7,630 nucleotides of DNA from Gammaproteobacteria bacterium. GTDB lineage: Bacteria > Pseudomonadota > Gammaproteobacteria > Pseudomonadales > DSM-25080. The notes beneath the pieces were generated by a model. It did not search any database. It saw nothing but the letters and a program-made list of their open reading frames with translations, and was not told the DNA's origin. Below are positions 1-5,479 of this stretch, piece by piece. Position 1 is the first letter of the stretch. Every line of letters starts with the position of its first letter. A program made the translations under genes and the position numbers. Location of the stretch: assembly GCA_013372965.1 (NCBI GenBank), contig JABXIR010000009.1:1-7630 (forward strand). The letters are read 5' to 3'.

Positions 1-459
1 ACCTGTTGGGGCGCATCGAACAGCGATAACGAAGACCGCTCGACTCGAATTGTTAGTCGCTCTTGTTCAACACAGGAGTCGACCTACTTGGCGCCCTGGT
101 TTGAGACAGGATCGATTAACTTCAATCAGATGGTGGTGTCGAACGAATCACTCACGCCCCGTCAGTTTCTGTATGAAGTGTCGAATTCATTACGTATGAG
201 CCGTGTGTCGCCAAGGTCAAGTGACGTTGCCAGTGCTTTGGAGTGCGAAGAATCGTTTTTAGAGGGCACCCATGACGTGTACAAAACCGTCTTATGTATT
301 CGCCAATACAAGCGATATGCGCCGCTGTTTGACGTGTATTTTAAAGTCGCTTCAGAGCCCAAGGAAGGCGAGCTATTCTTGACCACCTTCAACATGGAAG
401 GGGTTTCGAAGGAGTCGGCTATGTCGCTCATCGATGCTTTGGTGGAGTCGACATTATGA
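1..459 (+). CDS. 3' part of an unrecognised protein upstream of an FHA gene (5' end probably outside window)
   Basis: I do not recognise this protein. The frame is open from base 1 to the TGA at 457-459 (152 codons visible), so the gene probably begins upstream of the window. An alternative start is TTG at 88, with AGGAG at 74-78 and a 9-base gap, giving 123 residues; ATG 130 is another. I favour the longer reading because bases 1-87 look coding-like and show no AT-rich spacer, but 29 open codons can occur by chance. The visible part is soluble-looking, with no membrane segment. It alternates short strand-like stretches (VYKTVLCIRQYKRYAPLF, LFDVYFKVAS) and ends in a helix-like SAMSLIDALVEST. 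Its stop overlaps the ATG of the FHA gene (ATGA at 456-459), which suggests translational coupling and a shared function. It could be the C-terminal domain of a larger enzyme, but nothing here shows which. The existence of the coding frame is fairly sure; the start is not. Confidence 0.6.
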   Translation, partial: TCWGASNSDNEDRSTRIVSRSCSTQESTYLAPWFETGSINFNQMVVSNESLTPRQFLYEVSNSLRMSRVSPRSSDVASALECEESFLEGTHDVYKTVLCIRQYKRYAPLFDVYFKVASEPKEGELFLTTFNMEGVSKESAMSLIDALVESTL

Positions 460-1460
460 TTCGTTTGCACGTATTTCGAACCCATCGTCAGCATGAACAA
501 AAAATTGACGTCTCGAATGGTACAACCATTGGCTCGGGCAGTTACTGTGACTTTCGATTTAATGATCCCCACATGTCAGAGATACATGCCAGAATCGTTG
601 AGGAGGCGGGTCAGCTATGGTTAGTCGATGCAGACAGTGACAACGGCATTCGCAATCGTTTCGGCATCTCAATGGGTGGGCGAATCGCGTTAACCCCTGG
701 CACACGCTTTGAGCTGGGCGAACATTCCTTCGAAGTACATGCATCCGAGATCGCGGCAGAACCTGCCGCCGCGGAACCCCTGCCGCCATCGTTAGTGGTC
801 GTGCTGCCGTTATCACTGGCGTTGTTAGTGATGATTATCGGTTTAAGTATGTTTGAAGTGTATTTGCAAACACCAGTGGACGACTACCACTTGTGGCCTA
901 CATTCAGAAATGTGCTGTTTGCCCAGGGGCCACTGTTTGTGATGGCTGGTGGCGCCTATCTAGTGGGTGTGTTACTGCGAGGACGTGGGTATTTCATGCA
1001 GATTCTCGCGCTGTGTTTGGGGGTGACGGTCGCTAAACAATTAATCAGCTTCGTGATACTGCTGTTTGATTACAATGTCGGCTCTTCGATTATTCTCGAT
1101 GCCGTTGAGTTCGCGTTCGATTTAGGTGTCATGTTGATCGCGCTTTACTTGGGATTGAAGTGGATATCACACTGGCGTCAGAAGCGGCTCATCTTAGCGT
1201 GTGGGTTCTTCTTCAGTTTGGTGGTTGCCAACGCGTATATCGATTTGGTCGAGGCCAACTCGAACGAGTTTAATCTTCGTCAATATAACGACCGGATTTT
1301 TAGTAGTGATTGGCGTTTTGTGAGTGCCAAAACAAAACCTGAATGGAGTGACGGCATCGACGATTTATTCTCGAGTGTCGAGAATAATGTGGATTGGTCC
1401 GATGAGATGGACGAAGAGTCAGACTCATCATCAGATGAGTCTGATCGAGCAGCGGATTAG
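456..1460 (+). CDS. FHA-domain membrane protein with acidic serine-rich tail
   Basis: The protein has 334 residues. Residues 1-97 read as a forkhead-associated (FHA) domain, a phosphothreonine-peptide binding fold. Visible are the TTIGSGSYCDFRF strand-loop (23-35), the S41-E-I-H44 motif matching the conserved SxxH, the DNGIRN stretch (62-67) matching the NG turn, and a final LGEHSFEVH strand. The usual Gly-Arg is Gly26-Ser27 here, so phosphopeptide binding may be altered. An Ala/Pro/Glu linker (99-110) leads to five predicted membrane segments near 112-136, 153-175, 180-204, 212-236 and 243-263. Positive residues (RGRG 175-178, KWISHWRQKR 235-244) fall in alternate loops, which puts the FHA domain in the cytoplasm and the tail in the periplasm. 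Residues 315-334 are very rich in Asp, Glu and Ser. The five-helix part resembles Yip1-type membrane domains only in layout. The start ATG overlaps the stop of the gene before. The stop overlaps that of rpiA on the other strand. The partner kinase and role are unknown. Confidence 0.85.
   Translation: MIRLHVFRTHRQHEQKIDVSNGTTIGSGSYCDFRFNDPHMSEIHARIVEEAGQLWLVDADSDNGIRNRFGISMGGRIALTPGTRFELGEHSFEVHASEIAAEPAAAEPLPPSLVVVLPLSLALLVMIIGLSMFEVYLQTPVDDYHLWPTFRNVLFAQGPLFVMAGGAYLVGVLLRGRGYFMQILALCLGVTVAKQLISFVILLFDYNVGSSIILDAVEFAFDLGVMLIALYLGLKWISHWRQKRLILACGFFFSLVVANAYIDLVEANSNEFNLRQYNDRIFSSDWRFVSAKTKPEWSDGIDDLFSSVENNVDWSDEMDEESDSSSDESDRAAD
1419..1444. repeat. Perfect 11-bp inverted repeat (hairpin) inside the 3' end of the FHA gene
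   Basis: TCAGACTCATC (1419-1429) and GATGAGTCTGA (1434-1444) are exact reverse complements around the 4-base loop ATCA. The repeat encodes the symmetrical acidic stretch ESDSSSDESD of the FHA protein tail. On the minus strand it lies 12 bases beyond the rpiA stop, so it would form a strong hairpin in the rpiA 3' UTR. No U-run follows on either strand, so an intrinsic terminator of the standard kind is not shown. Protection of the 3' end or pausing is as likely. Confidence 0.7.
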
Positions 1461-2128
1461 CGTGTCTTACTAACGACCCCTTCGGGGGTGCCGAGTAGGA
1501 GTAAATCCGCTGGGCGCGAGGCAAACAAACCATTGGTGACCACACCCACGATTTGGTTAATTGCGCTTTCGGTGGCACGTGGCGTGGCAATCTGGAAGTT
1601 GTAGACATCGAGAATGATGTTGCCGTTGTCCGTGACGACACCCTCTCGATACACGGGATCTCCACCCAATTTGACCAGTTCACGAGCAACATGACTACGA
1701 GCCATAGGAATCACTTCGACCGGAAGTGGGAAACCGCCGAGAACATTCACTAATTTTGACCCGTCCGCGATACAGATAAACTGCTTAGCTACTGCAGCGA
1801 CAATCTTTTCTCGCGTGAGCGCCGCGCCACCGCCTTTGATCAGCTCTAGGCGATCGTTCGATTCATCGGCACCATCGACGTAATATTCAATTTCGTCGAC
1901 AGAGTTGAGGTCGTACACGGTGATGCCGTGTTTCTTTAGTCGATCTGCTGATGCATCGGAGGAAGCAACGCATCCGTCAAACTCGGCTTTGTGTTCAGCG
2001 AGTAAATCGATGAAAAAATTTGCGGTTGAGCCGGTGCCGATTCCAAGTACAGATTTGGCGTCGAGTTTAGGGATTACGTAATCTATAGCCGCCTGCGCAA
2101 CGGCCAATTTCATTTCGTCTTGAGTCAT
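1457..2128 (-). CDS. rpiA: Ribose-5-phosphate isomerase A
   Basis: RpiA interconverts ribose 5-phosphate and ribulose 5-phosphate in the non-oxidative pentose phosphate pathway, in the cytoplasm. The 223-residue product is full length (E. coli RpiA has 219) and aligns end to end from memory. It has GTGST (31-35) for phosphate binding, DGADE (85-89) and KGGGAALTREK (98-108). Asp85, Asp88, Lys98 and Glu107 correspond to the E. coli active-site residues Asp81, Asp84, Lys94 and Glu103. FPLPVEVIPMA and VVTDNGN are further family blocks. The start ATG (2128-2126) gives the usual MTQDEMK opening; only a weak GGG-like ribosome binding site precedes it. The gene is divergent from ilvA and convergent with the FHA gene, whose stop codon overlaps its own by two bases (1458-1459). 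The identification is secure. Confidence 0.98.
   Translation of the reverse strand: MTQDEMKLAVAQAAIDYVIPKLDAKSVLGIGTGSTANFFIDLLAEHKAEFDGCVASSDASADRLKKHGITVYDLNSVDEIEYYVDGADESNDRLELIKGGGAALTREKIVAAVAKQFICIADGSKLVNVLGGFPLPVEVIPMARSHVARELVKLGGDPVYREGVVTDNGNIILDVYNFQIATPRATESAINQIVGVVTNGLFASRPADLLLLGTPEGVVSKTR
1476..1489 (+). other. Short GC hairpin with UUCG loop just past the FHA gene stop
   Basis: ACCCC (1476-1480), TTCG (1481-1484) and GGGGT (1485-1489) form a 5-bp stem closed by the very stable C(UUCG)G tetraloop in a plus-strand transcript, 15 bases after the FHA stop codon. It lies in the last codons of rpiA, encoding the GTPEGV segment. No U-run follows, so calling it a terminator is only a guess; it could also simply reflect the rpiA coding sequence. 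Confidence 0.35.
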
Positions 2129-2167
2129 ATCGAGCCCGAATTGTTGTCGATGGGGGTTTAACAGTCT

Positions 2168-2184
2168 TGTTAGTATAACTAACA
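2168..2184. promoter_or_regulatory. 17-bp palindrome in the rpiA/ilvA divergent promoter region
   Basis: TGTTAGT-ATA-ACTAACA is a perfect inverted repeat of two 7-base arms, placed 40 bases upstream of the rpiA start and 95 upstream of ilvA. Its centre holds -10-like hexamers on both strands: TATAAC (2174-2179) on plus, and TATACT (2177-2172) on minus with TCGTCA (2200-2195) 17 bases upstream as a partial -35. The layout suits an operator for a dimeric regulator acting on one or both genes. The regulator is not identified. Confidence 0.45.
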
Positions 2185-2279
2185 GGGTTGCGATTGACGA
2201 AGGAAAGTTATGTGATCTTTTGGAGCTGCAGCGTTATCCTGTAGACAGAGAGACGAATCTAAAGGTAAGACGACTCGTT

Positions 2280-3785
2280 ATGAGCATGATTAAACGCATT
2301 TTAAACGCCCACATCTACGACCTGGTCGAGGAAACACCCGTCACTCCTGCGCGAGCGCTGACTCAACGCTACCAACAAAACATTTGGTTGAAGCGTGAAG
2401 ACCTGCAGCCGGTCTATTCGTTTAAGCTCCGAGGGGCGTACAACAAGTTACTGCAGTTGTCTGTGGAATGCCGTCAGCGAGGTGTGGTCGCCGCATCGGC
2501 AGGCAATCATGCTCAAGGCCTTGCCATGGCAGCGAAGCACTTAGGTATCGAAGCAACGATCGTAATGCCCGTTACCACGCCCGCGATAAAAATTGAGGGT
2601 GTAAAAGGGCGAGGCGGCAACGTCGTGCTTCATGGTGACACCTTCGATGAAGCGGCGCGCCATGCGAATGAGCTTTCATCAAGCAACGGACTGTACTACG
2701 TTCATCCGTTCGATGACGAAGATGTCATCGCCGGTCAAGGCACCATTGGGGTAGAGCTTACCAAGCAATTAGCCTCAATCGACGCCGTGTTTCTGCCCGT
2801 TGGAGGCGGCGGCCTCGCAGCAGGCGTAGCCGCTTGGTTGAAGTTCTGCCGTCCGGAAGTAAAGATCATTGCCATCGAGCCAGAAGATGCTGCGTGTTTA
2901 AAAGTGGCTTTGGCAGAAGGCCAGCCAACGACGCTTGGTCATGTGGGGATCTTTGCGGATGGAGTCGCCGTGGCGCGAATTGGCGAACGTACATTTAAAC
3001 ATTTGAAGCATACAGTCGACGAAGTGGTGACGTGCACAACCGACGAAATATGTGCCGCCATCAAAGATATTTTTGATGACACTCGTTCGATTGCTGAACC
3101 GGCGGGCGCATTGTCGCTGGCGGGATTAAAGAAATATCTTGAGCAAACCGATTTGCCGAAAAATGGTCACTACGTTGCGATCGAGTCTGGGGCGAATACG
3201 AATTTTGATCGTCTACGCTACATCAGTGAGCGCACTGAAATTGGTGAAAAACGTGAAGCGGTTTTGGCGGTTAAGATCCCAGAGAAACCAGGAAGCTTTT
3301 TGAGCTTCTGCGACGATCTTGGCAAGCGAGCTGTTACGGAGTTCAATTATCGTTATAACCGAGCCGAAAAAGCGGTGATTTACGTTGGATTGCAAGTTAG
3401 TCCCGATGGTCATGATCGTCGAGAGCTCGTACAAGAGTTAATCGCTAAAGGCTATGACGTGGTCGATTTAACCGACAACGAGTTAGCTAAGTTGCACACT
3501 CGCCATATGGTAGGTGGTGTCGCCGAAGTGCCAACAGAGCGTGTATTTCGTACCAAATTCCCCGAACGCCCTGGGGCTTTGGCTCAGTTTTTAAATGCCC
3601 TCGGCGGGCGTTGGAATATTAGTTTATTTCACTATCGTAATCACGGCGCTGCCTACGGGCGAGTCCTGTTCGGTTTGAACGTCAAGGACGAGGAGCTTGA
3701 TGAGCTCCATCGTGTGATGAAAGGCGTTGGTTTTGAGCTGATTGACGAGACTCACAACCCAGCATTCGCGCTGTTCATGAAGTAA
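2280..3785 (+). CDS. ilvA: Threonine ammonia-lyase (threonine deaminase), biosynthetic
   Basis: IlvA converts threonine to 2-oxobutanoate and ammonia, the first committed step to isoleucine, using pyridoxal phosphate. With this start there are 501 residues, close to the 504-514 of known biosynthetic enzymes. Visible are SFKLRGAYN with the PLP-binding Lys49, SAGNHAQG (73-80), the phosphate loop GGGGLAAG (175-182) and SGANTNF near 303-309. Two ACT-like regulatory repeats follow, from about 327 (REAVLAVKIPEKPGSF) and 421 (RVFRTKFPERPGALAQ). The paired C-terminal repeats mark the isoleucine-inhibited, valine-activated form rather than the short catabolic TdcB type. I chose ATG 2280 because MSMIKRILNAHIYDLV matches the usual N-terminus and AAAGG lies at 2261-2265, though that gap is long. 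ATG 2286 is the alternative. The frame stays open back to TTG 2220, but those 20 residues look unlike the family. It is transcribed away from rpiA. Confidence 0.97.
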   Translation: MSMIKRILNAHIYDLVEETPVTPARALTQRYQQNIWLKREDLQPVYSFKLRGAYNKLLQLSVECRQRGVVAASAGNHAQGLAMAAKHLGIEATIVMPVTTPAIKIEGVKGRGGNVVLHGDTFDEAARHANELSSSNGLYYVHPFDDEDVIAGQGTIGVELTKQLASIDAVFLPVGGGGLAAGVAAWLKFCRPEVKIIAIEPEDAACLKVALAEGQPTTLGHVGIFADGVAVARIGERTFKHLKHTVDEVVTCTTDEICAAIKDIFDDTRSIAEPAGALSLAGLKKYLEQTDLPKNGHYVAIESGANTNFDRLRYISERTEIGEKREAVLAVKIPEKPGSFLSFCDDLGKRAVTEFNYRYNRAEKAVIYVGLQVSPDGHDRRELVQELIAKGYDVVDLTDNELAKLHTRHMVGGVAEVPTERVFRTKFPERPGALAQFLNALGGRWNISLFHYRNHGAAYGRVLFGLNVKDEELDELHRVMKGVGFELIDETHNPAFALFMK

Positions 3786-3825
3786 TTATGATGTTTTGTT
3801 AACTAGTAGGCGTTTCTACTGATAG

Positions 3826-3853
3826 TTGGCACGCAATGTGCTGTATTTATAGT
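3826..3853 (+). promoter_or_regulatory. Candidate sigma-70 promoter for the small downstream gene or a small RNA
   Basis: TTGGCA (3826-3831) and TATAGT (3848-3853) each match the consensus in five of six positions at 16-base spacing. The predicted start near 3860 would give a leader of about 160 bases before the small gene, or an RNA of about 90 bases if transcription ended at the hairpin at 3930-3951. Start-site data would decide. Confidence 0.45.
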
Positions 3854-3929
3854 AGCGGACTGCCGAGTCACAGATTATCCTATCTGGACGTTGAAATTTA
3901 CGCGTAGTCTCGCTAGATTAGTCGGTCAG

Positions 3930-3951
3930 TTGCACAAAAAAGGTGCAATTT
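3930..3951 (+). terminator. Weak terminator-like hairpin
   Basis: TTGCAC (3930-3935) pairs with GTGCAA (3943-3948) around an A-rich seven-base loop. In RNA the stem extends by G-U and A-U to about 8 bp. Only three U residues follow, then GATAATAAA, so termination would be weak. It could end ilvA transcripts or a short RNA from the promoter at 3826. Confidence 0.3.
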
Positions 3952-3970
3952 GATAATAAAAAAATAATAA

Positions 3971-4002
3971 ACGCACCAAAGTCTCGCAGAAGACCAGTGC
4001 GT
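3971..4002 (+). promoter_or_regulatory. Two-tier hairpin in the leader of the small membrane gene
   Basis: ACGCAC (3971-3976) pairs with GTGCGT (3997-4002), and inside it GTCT (3981-3984) pairs with AGAC (3991-3994), leaving a six-base loop and small internal loops. The structure ends eight bases before the GAGGAG ribosome binding site (4011-4016). That position suits control of translation or message stability of the small gene. Its function is inferred from position only. Confidence 0.4.
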
Positions 4003-4021
4003 ATTACGTCGAGGAGTTGTC

Positions 4022-4165
4022 ATGAAATCCGATTTTTTAAATTGGGCGATGATACTGTTTGCAGTCGGTGTATTGATCACGGGTGGGCTTCAGTTTTTTG
4101 GAAATGAAGCACAGCCTCAGTCTGTCGCAGCTTTGCAGCAGGGTATTATGAGCTCAGCCAAATAA
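4022..4165 (+). CDS. Small single-span membrane peptide, function unknown
   Basis: This 47-codon gene starts at ATG 4022 with a near-ideal GAGGAG (4011-4016) five bases upstream and ends with TAA at 4163-4165. The peptide opens with MKSDFLN, then has one hydrophobic helix at about 8-26 (WAMILFAVGVLITGGLQFF), followed by a polar, Gln/Ala-rich tail to residue 47. There is no cleavage motif that would make it a signal peptide for something longer. The helix would place it in the inner membrane; the charges give no clear orientation. I do not recognise the family. Its last 20 bases overlap the 3' end of fau on the other strand. A structured leader and candidate promoters lie upstream. The strong ribosome binding site and the well-formed membrane helix support a real gene, but its shortness leaves doubt. 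Confidence 0.6.
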   Translation: MKSDFLNWAMILFAVGVLITGGLQFFGNEAQPQSVAALQQGIMSSAK

Positions 4166-4694
4166 TTCCGTCTTCGGTCGCAATCGCGTCGAGCGGAATG
4201 TCCCATGGATCAGCAGTGATATTGACGCACTGCTGAATTCCATGTGCACAGCCAATCTTTTGACAATCTTTCGAAATCCCCTGTAATGCACGGTCGTAGT
4301 ATCCTGCTCCCATGCCGATTCGGTTTCCATTTAAGTCAAAGCCAACTAACGGCATCAAGAAGAGTCTAATCTCGTTCGCTGCTACGAGGTTTCCTGCGGG
4401 CTCTCTAATCCCAAATTCATTGTGAGTTAATTGATGGTCAACTTCTCGCCACTCGAGTTCAGCGCCTGGCTTGACGACGGGTGCCACGTAACGATGATGA
4501 GCTGAGTCGATCAGTATTGAGTCGATTGAAATCTCGTTTGCGAAGGAAAAATAGATGGCGATGGTCGACGCGGGAAGCGTATTGAGATGCTGAGATAAAT
4601 GATCGCTCAGCTTAACGCTGTTCGATTTAACGTGTTCTGACGTTAATTCATTGCGCCGTTTTTTGCACTGTTCTCGCAATTGTTGCTTGCTCAA
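4146..4694 (-). CDS. fau: 5-formyltetrahydrofolate cyclo-ligase (MTHFS family)
   Basis: Also called ygfA. This enzyme uses ATP to turn 5-formyl-THF into 5,10-methenyl-THF, returning a stored or inhibitory folate to the one-carbon pool. The signature GMGAGYYDR is at residues 127-135 of the 182-residue product, after LMPLVGFDLNGNRI. The basic N-terminal QCKKRRNELT, the EWREV and GIREP blocks, and the DIPLDAIATEDGIIW ending also fit the family. The frame is open further upstream, but that part lies within the 6S RNA. I chose TTG at 4694-4692, which gives LSKQQLREQ like homologues and has GGTGG (4704-4700) five bases upstream. GTG at 4703 is the alternative. Linkage to 6S RNA is conserved in gammaproteobacteria, where the two are co-transcribed and the RNA is cut out. 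Product secure, start less so. Confidence 0.93.
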   Translation of the reverse strand: MSKQQLREQCKKRRNELTSEHVKSNSVKLSDHLSQHLNTLPASTIAIYFSFANEISIDSILIDSAHHRYVAPVVKPGAELEWREVDHQLTHNEFGIREPAGNLVAANEIRLFLMPLVGFDLNGNRIGMGAGYYDRALQGISKDCQKIGCAHGIQQCVNITADPWDIPLDAIATEDGIIWLSS

Positions 4695-4697
4695 ACT

Positions 4698-4872
4698 AAC
4701 CACCCAGAATGCCGCTGTCAATTTAGCCTTGAACCGGTGGTTCAAGGTGGGTTTTGTTGCGTAAGATCAGGCTTTCCGTCGAGCGGACATGCACACCACT
4801 TACTGACTAACGCTACCCAAGATATAAAATATCGGCTCAGGGACTGTATCGACTCGCGAACATCCCAGGCTT
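4698..4872 (-). ncRNA. ssrS: 6S RNA
   Basis: 6S RNA mimics an open promoter, binds the sigma-70 RNA polymerase holoenzyme and lowers transcription from many promoters in stationary phase. The minus strand matches E. coli 6S from memory in several blocks: GATGTTCGC near the 5' end, CAGTCCCTGAGCCGATATTT forming one side of the central bubble, AAGCCT, and the late hairpin CCTTGAACC/GGTTCAAGG (4747-4739 with 4735-4727). The ends come from the closing helix: bases 4870-4861 pair fully with 4711-4702, allowing G-U pairs. A TATAAT lies seven bases before the proposed 5' end. The length of about 175 is close to the E. coli 184. It sits between zapA and fau, the standard place. The 5' end may be off by a few bases and the 3' end by about ten. 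Confidence 0.95.
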
Positions 4873-4878
4873 GCCGTA

Positions 4879-4908
4879 ATTATACTCGGTGACCGGTCTC
4901 ATCACCAA
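4879..4908 (-). promoter_or_regulatory. Promoter of 6S RNA, overlapping the zapA stop
   Basis: A perfect TATAAT lies at 4884-4879 on the minus strand, with TTGGTG (4908-4903) 18 bases upstream as a partial -35. It places the start at about 4872-4871, where the 6S closing helix begins. The hexamer overlaps the zapA TAA stop (4882-4880), so 6S can be made alone as well as from longer zapA transcripts. Confidence 0.75.
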
Positions 4909-5197
4909 TCAAATTGATAAGGGTTTGTACTCGTTGATTTAACTCGGTTATCCGTTTTTCGTGATCAAGCGTGCTCTGAACGTCTTTTACCTGAGTCGAA
5001 TCGAGAGAGTCAAAACTTAGGTTGAGTGCTGCCATAAGAATTACTTGTTCGCGCGAAGCCTGAGTTGACGATTTGATGGTTTGAAGTTGATTTTCGAGTC
5101 GCTGTGCTGCGAGCTTAAGTTGCTCGCGTTTTTCGCTTGGGCAATTGAATTCGTACTCGCGGCCAAGGAAGTCGAGGTGGACGGTTGAGTTAGCCAT
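4880..5197 (-). CDS. zapA: Cell division protein ZapA
   Basis: ZapA binds FtsZ in the cytoplasm and bundles its filaments at mid-cell, stabilising the division ring. The product has 105 residues (E. coli 109) and shows the family layout. The N-terminal globular part contains VHLDFLGREYEFNCPSEKRE (compare E. coli [20 protein letters not shown]) and AAQRLENQLQTIK. The central VILMAALNLSFDSL matches the E. coli VFIAALNISYEL. A C-terminal helix of charged heptads forms the dimer coiled coil. The start ATG (5197-5195) overlaps the end of the upstream coiled-coil gene by eight bases, which implies translational coupling. Downstream comes 6S RNA, whose promoter overlaps this stop codon. This gene order is typical of gammaproteobacteria. 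Confidence 0.95.
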   Translation of the reverse strand: MANSTVHLDFLGREYEFNCPSEKREQLKLAAQRLENQLQTIKSSTQASREQVILMAALNLSFDSLDSTQVKDVQSTLDHEKRITELNQRVQTLINLIGDETGHRV

Positions 5198-5378
5198 TGC
5201 CTAACCAGTCCTCTTGTAAGTGATCGTCGCTTTGCTTCGCGATCAGTTGGGCACGATGGCGCTTTCTCGATAATTGTTGGTTGAGAAAATTTCGCTCGTC
5301 AATGAGCTTTTCTACGGTTGAGGTGAGCTCGTCGATACTGTCTTGCAACTGATCGAGCTTCTCGTCAATCGTGGTCAT
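5190..5378 (-). CDS. Short coiled-coil protein, TIGR02449 type (ZapB-like by position)
   Basis: The product has 62 residues and is almost entirely charged helix. Hydrophobic positions repeat in sevens through LDQLQDSIDELTSTVEKLI (about 8-26), then RNFLNQQLSRKRHRAQLIAK. Small proteins of this kind are placed just before zapA in pseudomonads and many other gammaproteobacteria and are annotated as the TIGR02449 family. I assign it on size, coiled coil and position, not on a motif. A role with ZapA at the division ring, as ZapB has in E. coli, is an inference. AAGGA (5395-5391) precedes the ATG by 12 bases, a somewhat long gap. Its stop lies inside the first codons of zapA. A good promoter lies at 5444-5415. 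Confidence 0.8.
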   Translation of the reverse strand: MTTIDEKLDQLQDSIDELTSTVEKLIDERNFLNQQLSRKRHRAQLIAKQSDDHLQEDWLGNG

Positions 5379-5414
5379 GGTGCTTCGTCTTCCTTGGAAC
5401 GTATGATCTCGTTA

Positions 5415-5444
5415 ACTATATGACTCAGATCACACTTCGGTCAA
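5415..5444 (-). promoter_or_regulatory. Candidate promoter of the coiled-coil/zapA/6S/fau unit
   Basis: On the minus strand TTGACC (5444-5439) and TATAGT (5420-5415) each match the sigma-70 consensus in five of six positions at 18-base spacing. Transcription would start near 5408 and leave a leader of about 30 bases. TGATCT (5404-5409) and AGATCA (5427-5432) form an inverted repeat centred on the -10 box, a possible regulator site. Confidence 0.55.
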
Positions 5445-5479
5445 TAGCTTAAGCGGTGGCGATGGTGGTCGCTTCGGGG

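Larger units (their letters stand above)
3786..4021. other. Intergenic region with hairpins and candidate promoters between ilvA and a small gene
   Basis: This AT-rich 236-base stretch has no long frame. Just past ilvA, AACT+AGTAG (3801-3809) can pair with CTACT+AGTT (3816-3827, bulge GAT) around GCGTTT, a possible 3' hairpin without a U-run. A candidate promoter lies at 3826-3853. A second, weaker one is TTGAAA (3891-3896) with TAGATT (3914-3919) at 17-base spacing. Two further hairpins follow and are listed separately. I see no conserved riboswitch. Confidence 0.5.

Noticed and set aside
162..572. 136-codon minus-strand frame across the first gene and the FHA gene
   Set aside because: It is antisense to two coupled genes, of which the FHA gene is well supported; its own product looks unlike any family.
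1476..1489. Classical intrinsic terminator for the FHA gene
   Set aside because: The UUCG hairpin has only five pairs and no U-run behind it, so it is listed as a hairpin and not as a terminator.
2220..2279. N-terminal extension of ilvA from TTG 2220
   Set aside because: The 20 extra residues are unlike IlvA N-termini, while MSMIKRILNAHIYD at ATG 2280 matches the family.
4695..4745. N-terminal extension of fau beginning at TTG 4745
   Set aside because: These bases form the late hairpin and closing stem of 6S RNA, and homologues begin near LSKQQLREQ.
4680..4892. 70-codon plus-strand frame opposite 6S RNA
   Set aside because: It covers the complement of a conserved structural RNA and its open frame is explained by that RNA sequence; the product is not protein-like.
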